A stretch of 64,000 nucleotides of DNA from Streptomyces xinghaiensis S187. GTDB taxonomy: Bacteria > Actinomycetota > Actinomycetes > Streptomycetales > Streptomycetaceae. This document shows, one piece after another, positions 34,582 to 43,370 of the stretch. The position numbers and the translations under genes were made by a program. The notes beneath the pieces are model-generated. The model did not search any database. It was not told the DNA's origin and saw only the letters and a list, made by a program, of their open reading frames with translations. Positions within the stretch are counted from its first letter, which is position 1; each line of letters begins with the position of its first letter. The stretch lies in NCBI RefSeq assembly GCF_000220705.2, contig NZ_CP023202.1, forward strand, positions 868,001-932,000, in the 5' to 3' direction.

Positions 34582-35832
34582 TCAGTCGTCGAGCAGCCGC
34601 GCCAGCCATCCGTCGGTGTCCGCCCGGTCGCGGCGGGCCTCACGCAGACCGTCCATCACGTTCCACGCCACCCGGTAGCGGGCCGCCTCGTCGACCGGTT
34701 CGGCGCCCGCGTACGCCGACAGCCGGTCGCAGACCCGGGTGAACCGCTGCTCGGCGTCCGTCAGCACGGCGTCGTCGAAGGCGGCCGACACGCTCTGGTT
34801 GTCGCCCGTGTAGAAGAGCAGGCCCTCGGCGTTCGCCGCCTCGTAGAAGGCGGCCTCCAGTTGCTCCGAGGCCGGAACGAACTGGAAGAATGTGCCGTCG
34901 CCCGCGATCTCCACAGGCAGCGCCGCGTCCTCGAGCGCTTTGCGGGCGTGGCGCAGGAACCGGTCGCCGGCCTCGCGCACCGCCCGCTGGGGCTCGCCGG
35001 TGGCGACCCGGTCGAGCACGGTGTCCGCCGCGGCCAGGATCGTCGGCTCGAAGAAGGAAGTGAACGACACCTCCTTCAGCGGCCTCAACAGCGCGCGGGG
35101 CCCGCCGACGGCGGATACGGCGTGCCCGTTGGCCATGCCCTTGGCGACCACCCATACGTCCGGGGTGATCAGCCCGGACGTGGACAGGCCGGGCCCGTAG
35201 CGCAGGCCCACCTTCACCTCGTCCGCGATCAGTACTGCCCCGGCGGCCGAGCAAAGCCGGCGCAGCTCGCGGTACCAGCCGTGCGACAGGTGCATGTGGT
35301 CCGGTGACACGACCACGGCCGCCGCCCGATCGGGTGCGGCCAGCAGTTCCTCCAGCAGGCCCAGGTCGAAGAAGAAGTCCACCACCCCGTCCGCGTTGGG
35401 CCTCAGCGGTGCCCCCGACGGGTACCACATCGGGTCGTAGCCGTGGTAGCCGGCGCTCAGCAGCAGGTGTCGCCCGGTCGCCTCGCGCACCGCCAGCGCC
35501 GCCGCCCGCACCGCCGCCGTACCGGACCGGAACAACCCCACGGCATCGCCGCCGCACAGGGTGTGCAGCCGTGTCAGCACCGCGTCGATGCGCGGGCTCC
35601 AGCCCGTGGCCGTGCCGTCCGCGCCGGTCGCGGCCCGGGCCACGGCCTCCGCAACACCCGGGTCGCCGTGTCCCAGCAGAATCGATCCCCGGGCATTGTC
35701 GAAATCAATCCAACGGAATCCGGATTCATCGGTCACATAGGCTCCGGCGGCCGAAGTGAAAACCCGGGGGCGGTCCCGCGAATCGCGCGGACAGGTGGGG
35801 AATTCGGCCAGCAGGGAAGAGTTTTCCGTCAT
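34582..35832 (-). CDS. neoB: Aminoglycoside 6'-aminotransferase (NeoB/BtrB-like)
   Basis: A 416-residue class III aminotransferase related to glutamate-1-semialdehyde aminomutases: VTDESGFRWIDFDNARGSIL, LFRSGTAAVRAAALAVREAT, SAGYHGYDPMWYPSG, ADEVKVGLRYGPGLSTSG and the PLP lysine in VWVVAKGMANGHAVSAVGGP. In neomycin-type pathways this enzyme converts the 6'-oxo group made by the GMC oxidase into an amine on ring I and, after the second glycosylation, on ring IV. The start has a GAGGTGA site. It lies 36 bases before the large PEP-synthase-like gene, probably in one transcript, and diverges from the PRTase-like gene. Confidence 0.88.
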   Translation of the reverse strand: MTENSSLLAEFPTCPRDSRDRPRVFTSAAGAYVTDESGFRWIDFDNARGSILLGHGDPGVAEAVARAATGADGTATGWSPRIDAVLTRLHTLCGGDAVGLFRSGTAAVRAAALAVREATGRHLLLSAGYHGYDPMWYPSGAPLRPNADGVVDFFFDLGLLEELLAAPDRAAAVVVSPDHMHLSHGWYRELRRLCSAAGAVLIADEVKVGLRYGPGLSTSGLITPDVWVVAKGMANGHAVSAVGGPRALLRPLKEVSFTSFFEPTILAAADTVLDRVATGEPQRAVREAGDRFLRHARKALEDAALPVEIAGDGTFFQFVPASEQLEAAFYEAANAEGLLFYTGDNQSVSAAFDDAVLTDAEQRFTRVCDRLSAYAGAEPVDEAARYRVAWNVMDGLREARRDRADTDGWLARLLDD

Positions 35833-35945
35833 AATTCACCTCACGGGAAAGGAAGATATTGAACGTGAATTCGGGCGGGTGCAGAGTGTTCACGCAGTCC
35901 GGGCGTGAGAAGCACCGGAAACAAGTGACCCCGAACCCTGGAGGA

Positions 35946-37880
35946 ATGGACGTGGTGACGACCGGCATGGCGCTGCCAGCCCTGCACCGTGCTTTCGTGG
36001 ACACGGCCCGGCAGGACGGGAGCGCGGCCGCCCTGCACGCCTGCTCCTGTTTCGCGGAACAACTGCTCTCCGATACCGCCGCCGCGGCGGCCCGGGCGGC
36101 CGCGGCCGGCCCGGCCACCGCCGCCGTCGAGGCCGACACGGCCGGACTGACCGATGCCGCACGTCGGTTGCGGGAGCTGTGCACCGTACTCGCCCGGGAC
36201 ATGGCTGCCGGCCCCTCCCAACCGGTCCGTGGCGCGGAGCGGCAGCTCACAACCGTGGAGCAGGCTCTCGCTGCAGCCACCGACGCCACCGACACGCTGT
36301 GGCGCTCCCCCTCCGCCCGGACGGACGAGGAGACCGCCGCCCTGCTGCGGCACGCCACCGACTGGAAGACCCCGGAGTGCTACGGCTACGACCTGGCCGA
36401 TCCCGAACTCTCTCTGGACCAGGCCGCCGGCTGGCTCGCGGCCCGCCCCGCCGATACCCCCGTCCTGGTTGTGGGCGTCCGGACCGGCGGCTCCTACCTG
36501 GCACCCTTCTGGCAGGCCGGTGTTGAGGACGCCGGGTTGGCGGCAGGCCCCTGGCACAGCGTCCGCCCGGTGCGCGGCGCCGGAGGCATCATCCTGCCGG
36601 CCTCCGAACTCGCCGCGCTGCCGCGCGAACTGCGGCCCGGCACCACAGTGGTCCTGGTCGACGACCAGCCGGACACCGGCGCCACTGCCAGGGCCGTGCG
36701 CGACCGGCTCGCCGAACACTTCCCCGGCGTGCGGGACATCGTCCTCGCCGCGCCGGGACGGCTCCACGATCTGAACGGTCCCGCCGTGCGGGTCCTCACC
36801 GAACGGCCTGTCGTCCGCACCGGCACTTCCCGCCTGTGGCAGCTGGCCGGCGCGGGCGACACCGCCGGGCTGGTCGCCCGCGCCCGCGCCGCCGGGGTGC
36901 CGCTCGCCGTCGGCGCCGTCCACCGGATCAGGCCGTTCCGAGGCCCGTTCCTCACCGCGTACGGCACGGCCGCCGTTCCGGCGCAGGACGGCGGGGTCCA
37001 CCGCATCGACCCGCACAAGCGGCCCTTCACTCTGATCGCCGACTCGGACGGCCTCCGGGGCACGGGCCGCGACGGGCATGACAGCGCCCCGGAGGCGTAC
37101 CACTTCCGCTTCATCGGCACGGGCACGCACGGGCTGCACTGTCACCGCACCCTGTGCGCCCTGGGCGACCTGCTCCCGGCCGGCCACACCTTCGCCGACG
37201 GTTACCTGATCACCCGTCACGAAACCGGCTTGCGCCCGCTGCGCGAGGAGCTGCCGGCGCTCACCCCGCCGCAACAGCGCGGGGCGCTCGGCACGGTCGC
37301 CGCCTCCTGGGAAACACTGCGGCGCCTCGGCGAGCTGGGCCGTCCGGGCCGCGGCGCCGCCTACAACCCGCGGGCTCGCCTCGATGAGGCGCTGCGGCGG
37401 CTGCGCCACCGCATGGGCCGCCCGCTTCCCGTGGACGGGGCATGGACAGCCCGGCACCTGCCGGAGCGGGCACCCATGGGCGGCGTCGACGGCATCCTGT
37501 TCCGCACCCCGCTGCCGTACGGGCACGGGCACTGGCACTGGCAACTGGCTGGGGACGGGGACTGCGCGACCGGGCTCGCCGTGCGGCGGTTCGGCCTGGA
37601 CTGGATCTGGGGCGGGGGTGGCTGTCTGGAGAGCGAGATCGCCTCGTTCGTCGTTGAGAACCGGCTCGACGAATCCGCTGTGAACGTGCTGGGTGAGGCG
37701 GTCGCCGCGGCCACGGGTGACGCCCGGGCCTTCGACGCCGGACTTCGGCTGGCCGGCGAGGCGCTCTACTGGAATGTCAAGACGTGGCTGCGGCGCTGTC
37801 CGGTCCTCACCGGGGTCGCCGCTGACCGTGTCGAGACCGAACTGGCCGCGCAGGCACGGTACGTCGCCGCCCTGTTCTGA
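35946..37880 (+). CDS. PRTase-domain protein (possible NeoL/BtrL-type phosphoribosylation)
   Basis: A protein of about 640 residues. After an alanine-rich helical N-terminus, a type I phosphoribosyltransferase domain carries VLVVGVRTGGSYLAPFWQAG and the PRPP loop VVLVDDQPDTGATARAVRDR. The C-terminal half (HKRPFTLIADSDG, then YHFRFIGTGTHGLHCHRTL, ADGYLITRHETGLRPL) is unfamiliar. In ribostamycin-family pathways ribose is added from PRPP, then dephosphorylated, so this is the best candidate for that step; assignment to NeoL is inference. TTG 35859, ATG 35946 and GTG 35952/35955 are possible starts; a GGAGGA site favours the GTG pair or the ATG. It is convergent with the deacetylase. Confidence 0.6.
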   Translation: MDVVTTGMALPALHRAFVDTARQDGSAAALHACSCFAEQLLSDTAAAAARAAAAGPATAAVEADTAGLTDAARRLRELCTVLARDMAAGPSQPVRGAERQLTTVEQALAAATDATDTLWRSPSARTDEETAALLRHATDWKTPECYGYDLADPELSLDQAAGWLAARPADTPVLVVGVRTGGSYLAPFWQAGVEDAGLAAGPWHSVRPVRGAGGIILPASELAALPRELRPGTTVVLVDDQPDTGATARAVRDRLAEHFPGVRDIVLAAPGRLHDLNGPAVRVLTERPVVRTGTSRLWQLAGAGDTAGLVARARAAGVPLAVGAVHRIRPFRGPFLTAYGTAAVPAQDGGVHRIDPHKRPFTLIADSDGLRGTGRDGHDSAPEAYHFRFIGTGTHGLHCHRTLCALGDLLPAGHTFADGYLITRHETGLRPLREELPALTPPQQRGALGTVAASWETLRRLGELGRPGRGAAYNPRARLDEALRRLRHRMGRPLPVDGAWTARHLPERAPMGGVDGILFRTPLPYGHGHWHWQLAGDGDCATGLAVRRFGLDWIWGGGGCLESEIASFVVENRLDESAVNVLGEAVAAATGDARAFDAGLRLAGEALYWNVKTWLRRCPVLTGVAADRVETELAAQARYVAALF

Positions 37881-37906
37881 TCCGCGCCGGCACCCGCCGT
37901 GGCCGC

Positions 37907-38758
37907 TCATCGGGCTCCTGCCGGAGCGGCCGCGGCCCACACCCGCTCGGCGTGCGCCGCACGCCCGCGCCGGGCCGTCTCACCCGCACCGCCCGGCACG
38001 GCCCCGGAGCCGGGACCCTGCGCGGTGCGGCGGGCGTGCCGCAGCGTCTCGCGCACGCATTCGGCGTCGGTCTGGCTGCCGTACACGTACATGCCGCGCA
38101 CCTTCTGCTCCACCACAGCGGAGATGTCGATGCCCGCGAACGGCACCAGACCCCGCTCCTCGCGCAGCGTCCGCTCGACATCGGCCAGTTCGTACTGGCC
38201 CGCGTAGGGCAGGTCCTCGTAGAACAGTGCCCGCGCGTCCCCGTCCCCGTCTCCGACCGCGGCGCGCACCGCGCCGTGCACCAGCAGGTGGTCGATGTGC
38301 CCGCCGACCGCGGCCGGGGCCAGCACCGTGTCGGCGCCCGACGCGCGCACCGCCTGCGTGATCGCCTCCTCCACGGCACCGCGCAGTTCGTCCGCCTCGG
38401 CCGGCGACGACACCTCTGCCTCGTCGTCGTAGCCGCGCAGACTGGCGTCGTCGAAACCGAGCGGACGGTAGTCCGCCAGCCCGCGCAGCCGGCAGTAGCC
38501 CAGCTCCTCCTCCCGGCGCCGGGCGCTGATCACCCGCACCCCGGCGCGCCGCAGCCGCCTGGACAGCGCCCAGCCGGAGCGGGTGAACACCGTGAGCAGC
38601 GTCGCATGCGCGGGGCGTCCCACCGCGGCCAGCAGCCCACCGCACGAGTACGCCACGTCGTCCGGGTGCGGTGACACCAGCAGCGTCCGCCCCTCACGCA
38701 GCCGCGCGGACAGGGCCCGGTCTGTTCCGTCCGTCGCCTTCCGTGTGGGTTCACCCAT
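37907..38758 (-). CDS. neoD: 2'-N-acetylparomamine deacetylase (PIG-L family)
   Basis: A 283-residue zinc-dependent LmbE/PIG-L deacetylase. The metal-binding motif LLVSPHPDDVAYSCGGLL is at about residues 30-47 and the second ligand site is AVGGHIDHLLVHGAVRA. In neomycin-type pathways it removes the acetyl group after each GlcNAc transfer, giving paromamine and later 6'''-deamino-6'''-hydroxyneomycin. The C-terminal 60 residues are Ala/Arg/Pro-rich. ATG 38758 overlaps the glycosyltransferase stop by 8 bases, so deacetylase and glycosyltransferase are made together, in keeping with the second round of the pathway. Confidence 0.9.
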   Translation of the reverse strand: MGEPTRKATDGTDRALSARLREGRTLLVSPHPDDVAYSCGGLLAAVGRPAHATLLTVFTRSGWALSRRLRRAGVRVISARRREEELGYCRLRGLADYRPLGFDDASLRGYDDEAEVSSPAEADELRGAVEEAITQAVRASGADTVLAPAAVGGHIDHLLVHGAVRAAVGDGDGDARALFYEDLPYAGQYELADVERTLREERGLVPFAGIDISAVVEQKVRGMYVYGSQTDAECVRETLRHARRTAQGPGSGAVPGGAGETARRGRAAHAERVWAAAAPAGAR

Positions 38759-39812
38759 CGTGCTGTTCCTCCCGTCCCGTCTGCACCCGCCGGCTCCGGA
38801 TGATCTCGGCGTACCGGGCGGCCACGTCACGCCAGCCCGTCGTCAGGCGCGGCTTCGCCGCCAGGGTGCGGCCCGCACCCGCAACGACCCGGTCCAGCAG
38901 AGCGTCCAGCGTCTGGGCGCGCAGTGACGCGAACCGGGGCAGATTGCCACCTTCGCCGAGGGTCGCCACCGGCACACCCAGTTGCACGGCCTCCGCCGCC
39001 GCGAAGTTGAAGGTCTCGTGGAACACCGACGGCAGCAGGAACAGCGCCGCACCGCCGAAGACCCGATCCCAGTCGGTACGAATGTCATAGGCGTCCAGCA
39101 CCTCGATCTGCCGGCCCGCCCCCTGGTGCGCCCGTACCAGCTCACGCGCCTCCCGGCCCCGGCGCGACCAGGTGGCGAACATGACGCGCAGCGGCACTCC
39201 GGCCCCGGCCAGCCGGCGCAGACAGCGTTCCGCGTCAGCCGTGTCGATCTTGCCGAGTTGGAGCACCACCGGACCGGACGGGTCGTGCAGGTTCTGCGCC
39301 GGGACGTGGTCTGCGGCCCACGGGATCACCGACCGGTCCGGGAAGCAGCGTGTCCAGGGCAGGTCCAGCAGGAACACCTCGTGCATCGGCCCATCGGGGT
39401 GCGTGTCCTGCGCAGGGCACCCCGCCGCCCCGGGCGCGCCCGGCACGGCGGGAGCGACCGCGTGTACCGGGCACGGCGGCGGCGCCGACAGGTCCTCCGA
39501 CAGCCTGCTGACGTCGTGCCAGATCCGTACGGTTCTGGCGTGCAGTTCCGGCAACCGCTTCGACTGCGCCCCCTCGAACAGCTCGCTCTCCACGAGCGGG
39601 AACACCGCATCCACGCGATCCCGCTCCATCCGCGCCGCGAGCACGTCCAGGTCGGCGCCTTCCGAAGCACGGTAGAAGTCCGCCGCGACCCCCGCCTCGC
39701 GCAGCGACCGCACCAGGTGCCACAGGGCGGTCTCCACGCCACCCCACGACGGCGAGTCGAAGCCCTCGTCGTAGATCTCGAACAGGGCCGGTCCGGCGGG
39801 CGGCTCAGCCAT
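38751..39812 (-). CDS. neoF: Glycosyltransferase for the second aminosugar (NeoF-like)
   Basis: A 353-residue GT-B glycosyltransferase of the GT4 type. The donor domain has PVVLQLGKIDTADAERCLRR, VPLRVMFATWSRRGREAREL and LPSVFHETFNFAAAEAVQLG, with the E-x(7)-E type motif; the acceptor domain starts FEIYDEGFDSPSWGGVETAL. In neomycin and paromomycin pathways a second UDP-GlcNAc transferase decorates ribostamycin or its 6'-hydroxy form; this is the second and more divergent transferase of the cluster and overlaps the deacetylase, so that role is likely. ATG 39812 overlaps the ACP-like stop by 8 bases. Confidence 0.75.
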   Translation of the reverse strand: MAEPPAGPALFEIYDEGFDSPSWGGVETALWHLVRSLREAGVAADFYRASEGADLDVLAARMERDRVDAVFPLVESELFEGAQSKRLPELHARTVRIWHDVSRLSEDLSAPPPCPVHAVAPAVPGAPGAAGCPAQDTHPDGPMHEVFLLDLPWTRCFPDRSVIPWAADHVPAQNLHDPSGPVVLQLGKIDTADAERCLRRLAGAGVPLRVMFATWSRRGREARELVRAHQGAGRQIEVLDAYDIRTDWDRVFGGAALFLLPSVFHETFNFAAAEAVQLGVPVATLGEGGNLPRFASLRAQTLDALLDRVVAGAGRTLAAKPRLTTGWRDVAARYAEIIRSRRVQTGREEQHDG

Positions 39813-40053
39813 GGCGCACCTCCCGCGGGCCGTGCCCCGTGGCCTCGGTGACCAGCTCCACCAGGTCCTGCACCACGAGTCGCCGGCCCGGCCGTGACCT
39901 CAGCGACAGCGTGCAGTCGAAGTAGCCCTCCAGCCGGTTGACGATGTTGAGGAACTCGCGGTCGTCCACGTCCACGAACCCCTGGGCGACGATGTCCCCG
40001 GCGTCGTCGCCGGTCTCGTCGCTGAGGCACTTCAGGACGAGCATGCGGGTCAT
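39805..40053 (-). CDS. ACP-like small protein without the phosphopantetheine serine
   Basis: An 82-residue acidic protein with the helix pattern of acyl carrier proteins. Aligning DREFLNIVNRLEGYFDC with the usual D-S-L-x-x-V-E-L-V-x-x-L-E-x-x-F puts Asp (about residue 30-31) where the prosthetic-group serine should be. It cannot be a standard carrier. It might hold an aminoglycoside intermediate non-covalently, act as a scaffold for the phosphatase and glycosyltransferase with which it is translationally coupled (ATGA and 8-base overlaps), or be unrelated to ACP. The Met start at 40053 overlaps the phosphatase stop. Confidence 0.6.
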   Translation of the reverse strand: MTRMLVLKCLSDETGDDAGDIVAQGFVDVDDREFLNIVNRLEGYFDCTLSLRSRPGRRLVVQDLVELVTEATGHGPREVRHG

Positions 40054-40721
40054 GCCGTCCTGGCCAGGTGCGCCTTGCTGTTCGCCACCACCAGGGAAGC
40101 GCATCCGTCCTCCGTTCTGTCCACGATGAACACACCGGTGTTGCTGATCTTGAAGCGGGTGCGGCGCAGCAGCGCGTCGTCAAGGCCCAGCAGTTCGAAG
40201 AGGAGGGCCTGCATCGTCTCGGAGTGCGACACGAGCACCCATCGGGCGCCATCCCCGCCCGCGGGGCAGCACGCGGCCAGGAACTCCCCGATGCGGCGCC
40301 TCTGCGCCACCCAGCTCTCCACGCCCCGTACTTCGGCCGCCGGATGCCGCAGCCGGTCTTCCAGCACTGCGTCCCACTCGCGGACCACGAGGGGCCGCGG
40401 GAAGGCCTCCGGCGCCCGCAGCTCCGCCAGCCGGGCGTCCGCCACCACTGGCACGCCCAAGGCGGCGCCCAGTACCTCCGCGGTGCGGGCCGCCCGCCGC
40501 TGCGGGCTGGAGTACACCCGTACGGCGGCGCCCGGCCCACGGTCCGGTGGGCCCACCGCCGGGTCCCCGGGCAGGTGGTCGGCGAGGGCCCGGGCCTGCC
40601 GTTCGCCGAGCGGGGTGAGTCCGGCGTGTGGGTCGAAGCCCGGCAGGACGTCGTCGTCCCGCAACACGTTCAGGCTCGCCTCGGCGTGCCGGACCAGCAC
40701 GAACCTCTGGGCGGCCGTCAT
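40050..40721 (-). CDS. Histidine-phosphatase-family enzyme (NeoP/BtrP candidate)
   Basis: A 223-residue phosphoglycerate-mutase-fold phosphatase: FVLVRHAEASLNVLR with the catalytic RHA/RHG motif at about residues 10-13, RVYSSPQRRAARTAEVLG, AELRAPEAFPRPLVVREWD and the second His in WVLVSHSETMQALLFELLG. In ribostamycin-family pathways a phosphatase removes the 5''-phosphate after transfer of phosphoribose to neamine or paromamine; this is the only phosphatase in the cluster, so that is its likely task. Alternatively it could reverse a self-protecting phosphorylation. ATGA overlap with the radical SAM gene upstream. Confidence 0.72.
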   Translation of the reverse strand: MTAAQRFVLVRHAEASLNVLRDDDVLPGFDPHAGLTPLGERQARALADHLPGDPAVGPPDRGPGAAVRVYSSPQRRAARTAEVLGAALGVPVVADARLAELRAPEAFPRPLVVREWDAVLEDRLRHPAAEVRGVESWVAQRRRIGEFLAACCPAGGDGARWVLVSHSETMQALLFELLGLDDALLRRTRFKISNTGVFIVDRTEDGCASLVVANSKAHLARTA

Positions 40722-41617
40722 ACGACCGGCAGCGGGACGCCGCCCTGCGGGACACGCATCCGCTCACGCGAGTTGTTGAACTCCTGGTTGGCTATGCAGG
40801 TGCCGCACGGCCAGTCGTCGAACTCGCGGATCGGGCCGAAGCCGTGCACCAAGTGCTTGGGCACCGAGTAGCAGTCGCACTTGACCATCCGAATCTCTTC
40901 CCCGGACACCTGGTAGTTGTAGCCGTTGGTGATCTGGTCGCAGACCGCGTCCCGCTTGCCGGTCTCGTAGATGTGATTCCAGCGGCGGAAGTACTCGGGC
41001 GGAGCCAGGAAGTCCGCCGGGTTCAGGTCCTGGTAGCGCAGGTTCACGGTCAGCGGCTGTCCCTTGAAGGCCAGCAGCGGCATGAAGTGCAGCAGCCCTT
41101 GGTAATTCCTGGACCTGAGGAGATCGATGTACGCGTTGACCTCCTCCACCGGCTGACCCCAGTACACGGTCTGGAGCTCCGCCTTCAGCTCGACGGCGGC
41201 GTCCAGGATGCGGTCGATCTGTCCCTGTTTCAGACCGCGCTTGGAGTTCATCGCCTCGGTGTGGCCGTCCACCGAGAACACCCACAGCAGGTCCGGGCGT
41301 CCCTCCAGGGCTCGGGGCAGCTTCGTGCCGTTGCTCAGCACTTCGATGCGGTAGCCCTCGGCCGCCCGCTTCTGCAGATGGTCGACGATCTTCGGGTAGA
41401 GGGTGATCTCGCCGTCGGACTCCACCCGGAACAGCACCGTGTCCGGCTCGTACTCGGCGAAGATCCGGTCCAGTGAACGGATGGTGGCCGGCTGGTCCAC
41501 CTTGGTCTTCTTGACCTCGCAGTAGGTGCATCGGATGTTGCAGGCGCCGTCGACGACGATATTGCGGTAGGTGCGCACCCGGCGCACGGGCGGCGGCCAG
41601 ACGATGTCGGATGCCAT
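40718..41617 (-). CDS. neoN: Radical SAM epimerase (NeoN-like)
   Basis: A 299-residue radical SAM enzyme. The cluster-binding cysteines are Cys26, Cys30 and Cys33 in GACNIRCTYCEV. Near the C-terminus lie Cys226, Cys247, Cys249, Cys271 and Cys274. The known enzyme NeoN epimerises C5''' of neomycin C to neomycin B with a [4Fe-4S] auxiliary cluster and a proposed hydrogen-donor cysteine at position 249; the residue number here coincides. A BtrN-like dehydrogenase is not needed, since NeoE is present. ATG 41617 follows a GAGGAGT site. Overlap with the phosphatase (ATGA) ties it to the late steps of the pathway. Confidence 0.82.
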   Translation of the reverse strand: MASDIVWPPPVRRVRTYRNIVVDGACNIRCTYCEVKKTKVDQPATIRSLDRIFAEYEPDTVLFRVESDGEITLYPKIVDHLQKRAAEGYRIEVLSNGTKLPRALEGRPDLLWVFSVDGHTEAMNSKRGLKQGQIDRILDAAVELKAELQTVYWGQPVEEVNAYIDLLRSRNYQGLLHFMPLLAFKGQPLTVNLRYQDLNPADFLAPPEYFRRWNHIYETGKRDAVCDQITNGYNYQVSGEEIRMVKCDCYSVPKHLVHGFGPIREFDDWPCGTCIANQEFNNSRERMRVPQGGVPLPVV

Positions 41618-41667
41618 GGTGTGACTCCTCGCTCGGGGTGGGGAAGAACCGGCCGCGGTGCGGTGGC

Positions 41668-43293
41668 TCATACATGCGCGGCGTGCCGGGACACCAGGTC
41701 GCCGGCCACCGCCTTGGCGCTGCGCAGCGCGTGCGCCTGGATGGTGAGGGTGGGATTGAGGCCGCCCGGGTACGGCATGAAGCTGCCGTCGACGACGTAC
41801 ACGTTGGGCGCCGAGTGGACGCGGCCCCAGCCGTCCACCACCGACGTGGCCGGGTCGTCGCCGGCCCGGCAGGTGCCGTGCAGATGACAGCTGCCCTGCG
41901 CGAACCCGCTCTCCTCGTGCTGGATAGCGGTCGCGCCCGCCTGCCGCAGCAGCCGTTCGCACTTGCCGGTCATGTAGGCGAGGCGGCGCAGGTCGCGCGG
42001 GTCGGTGGTGTAGTCGATGACGACGGCCGGCACGCCGTCCTCGTCGACGCGGCGGGACAACCGGACCCGGTTGTCCAGGTTCGGGTGGTCGGCAAGGATC
42101 GTCTCGACGCGCAGCTCCAGCACGTCATGCCGGATGCGCTCGGGCATGTCGTTCTTCGACTCGTAGATCATGCCGCCCACGCCTGTGGGGCAGCCGGGGT
42201 CCACGTAGTGGTCGAGGAACGCGATCGTGGAGAACGGGCCCGAGTGTGTGCGCCAGTCGGCGAGCGTCGTCTCCGCCGACACCTCGACGAAGCCGCTGAC
42301 GTACTCGCTCAGCTTCATCGTCAGCCCGCGGCCCACGAGGCCCGAGTGGTTGCCCACGCCGCCCGGTGCGTGCCCACCGTGGGACCGCAGCAGCAGCGCG
42401 GCCGTCTGGATCGCGTTGCACGCGACGACGAACGACCTGGCCCGGATCCGGTGCGCGGTGCGGGTCAGCCGGTCCAGGCAGGTGACCGAGGTGACCGCGT
42501 CCGACCTCTCCTGGTCCAGGCGCAGTGCCCGCAGCCCAGTCCGCAGCGCGAAGCCGGGGTGTCCGGCGAGCGGGGCGAGGAAGACGGCGACGGCGTCCCC
42601 CTTGGCGCCCGTCGGGCACTGGTGGCTCACGCACAGCGTGTCCCGCGCGCACGCCGAACGCCCGTCGTGAGCATGGCGGTTGATGGCCAGTGGTGTGGGG
42701 AACGGGTCGTAGCCGAGTTCGGTGCCCGCCTCATACAGAACCTCGGCCGCGGCTGTTGGCGGGTGCGCCGGGCCGCGGCTGCCTCCCCCCTCCTCGCCGC
42801 CGCACACCCCGAGCCGCCGCTCCAGCACGTCGTAGTACGGGGCGAGTTCGGCGAGCCCGTACGGCCAGCGCACATCGAGGTCGCCGGCGTCGATCAGCTC
42901 GCTCGGATCGAAGTCGAACGGCCGGTAGCGCCACGAGGCGCCGCCGTAGAAGACCGTCCCGCCGCCCAGGTTGGATGTCGTCCACGGCCAGCCCTCGTCG
43001 GTCCAGCCGCCGTTGCCGTCACGGGCCAGGGCGGTGCGGCACATGTCGTCCAGCTCCGGGTTGCCGAGGCCGGGAGAGAGCCGGAAACCCTCCTCGACCA
43101 TCAGGACGTCCAGCCCTTGCCGGACGAGCCGGTCTGCGGCCACCGAACCACTGGCACCGCTGCCGATCACGACGACGTCCCAGATCCGGCCGTCGTCCCG
43201 GGGGTCCCACCCGTCGCGGTGCACGGGCCCCAGCGGCTCGGGGTGCCATGCGTGCGCGGTGTCCGAGGGCAGGGGGCCCCGAAGGCGCTTCAT
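41668..43293 (-). CDS. neoQ: GMC-family 6'-oxidase (paromamine 6'-oxidase type)
   Basis: A 541-residue FAD-dependent GMC oxidoreductase. The Rossmann motif VVIGSGASGSVAADRLVRQG lies at about residue 42, a substrate-region SNLGGGTVFYGGASWRYRPF near 110, VVACNAIQTAALLLRSHGG near 290 and the C-terminal GMC domain with HLHGTCRAGDDPATSVVDG and NVYVVDGSFMPYPGGLNPTL. In neomycin-type pathways it oxidises the 6'-hydroxyl of paromamine (and later 6''') to an aldehyde for the aminotransferase. It sits between the exporter and the radical SAM gene, 51 bases from the latter. Confidence 0.88.
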   Translation of the reverse strand: MKRLRGPLPSDTAHAWHPEPLGPVHRDGWDPRDDGRIWDVVVIGSGASGSVAADRLVRQGLDVLMVEEGFRLSPGLGNPELDDMCRTALARDGNGGWTDEGWPWTTSNLGGGTVFYGGASWRYRPFDFDPSELIDAGDLDVRWPYGLAELAPYYDVLERRLGVCGGEEGGGSRGPAHPPTAAAEVLYEAGTELGYDPFPTPLAINRHAHDGRSACARDTLCVSHQCPTGAKGDAVAVFLAPLAGHPGFALRTGLRALRLDQERSDAVTSVTCLDRLTRTAHRIRARSFVVACNAIQTAALLLRSHGGHAPGGVGNHSGLVGRGLTMKLSEYVSGFVEVSAETTLADWRTHSGPFSTIAFLDHYVDPGCPTGVGGMIYESKNDMPERIRHDVLELRVETILADHPNLDNRVRLSRRVDEDGVPAVVIDYTTDPRDLRRLAYMTGKCERLLRQAGATAIQHEESGFAQGSCHLHGTCRAGDDPATSVVDGWGRVHSAPNVYVVDGSFMPYPGGLNPTLTIQAHALRSAKAVAGDLVSRHAAHV

Positions 43294-43370
43294 CGTGTGC
43301 CTTTCGTCGAAGGGTGATTACGGGGAGGCGGGGAGAGCCACCGGGCAGAAGCTCCCGGGGCATGGCGACG

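Noticed and set aside
35841..37940. A 699-codon minus-strand open frame opposite the PRTase gene
   Set aside because: The plus strand encodes the PRPP loop; the antisense translation has no motif and a shadow-like composition.
41611..43317. A 568-codon plus-strand open frame
   Set aside because: It mirrors the GMC oxidase, whose FAD motif and C-terminal domain are unambiguous on the minus strand.
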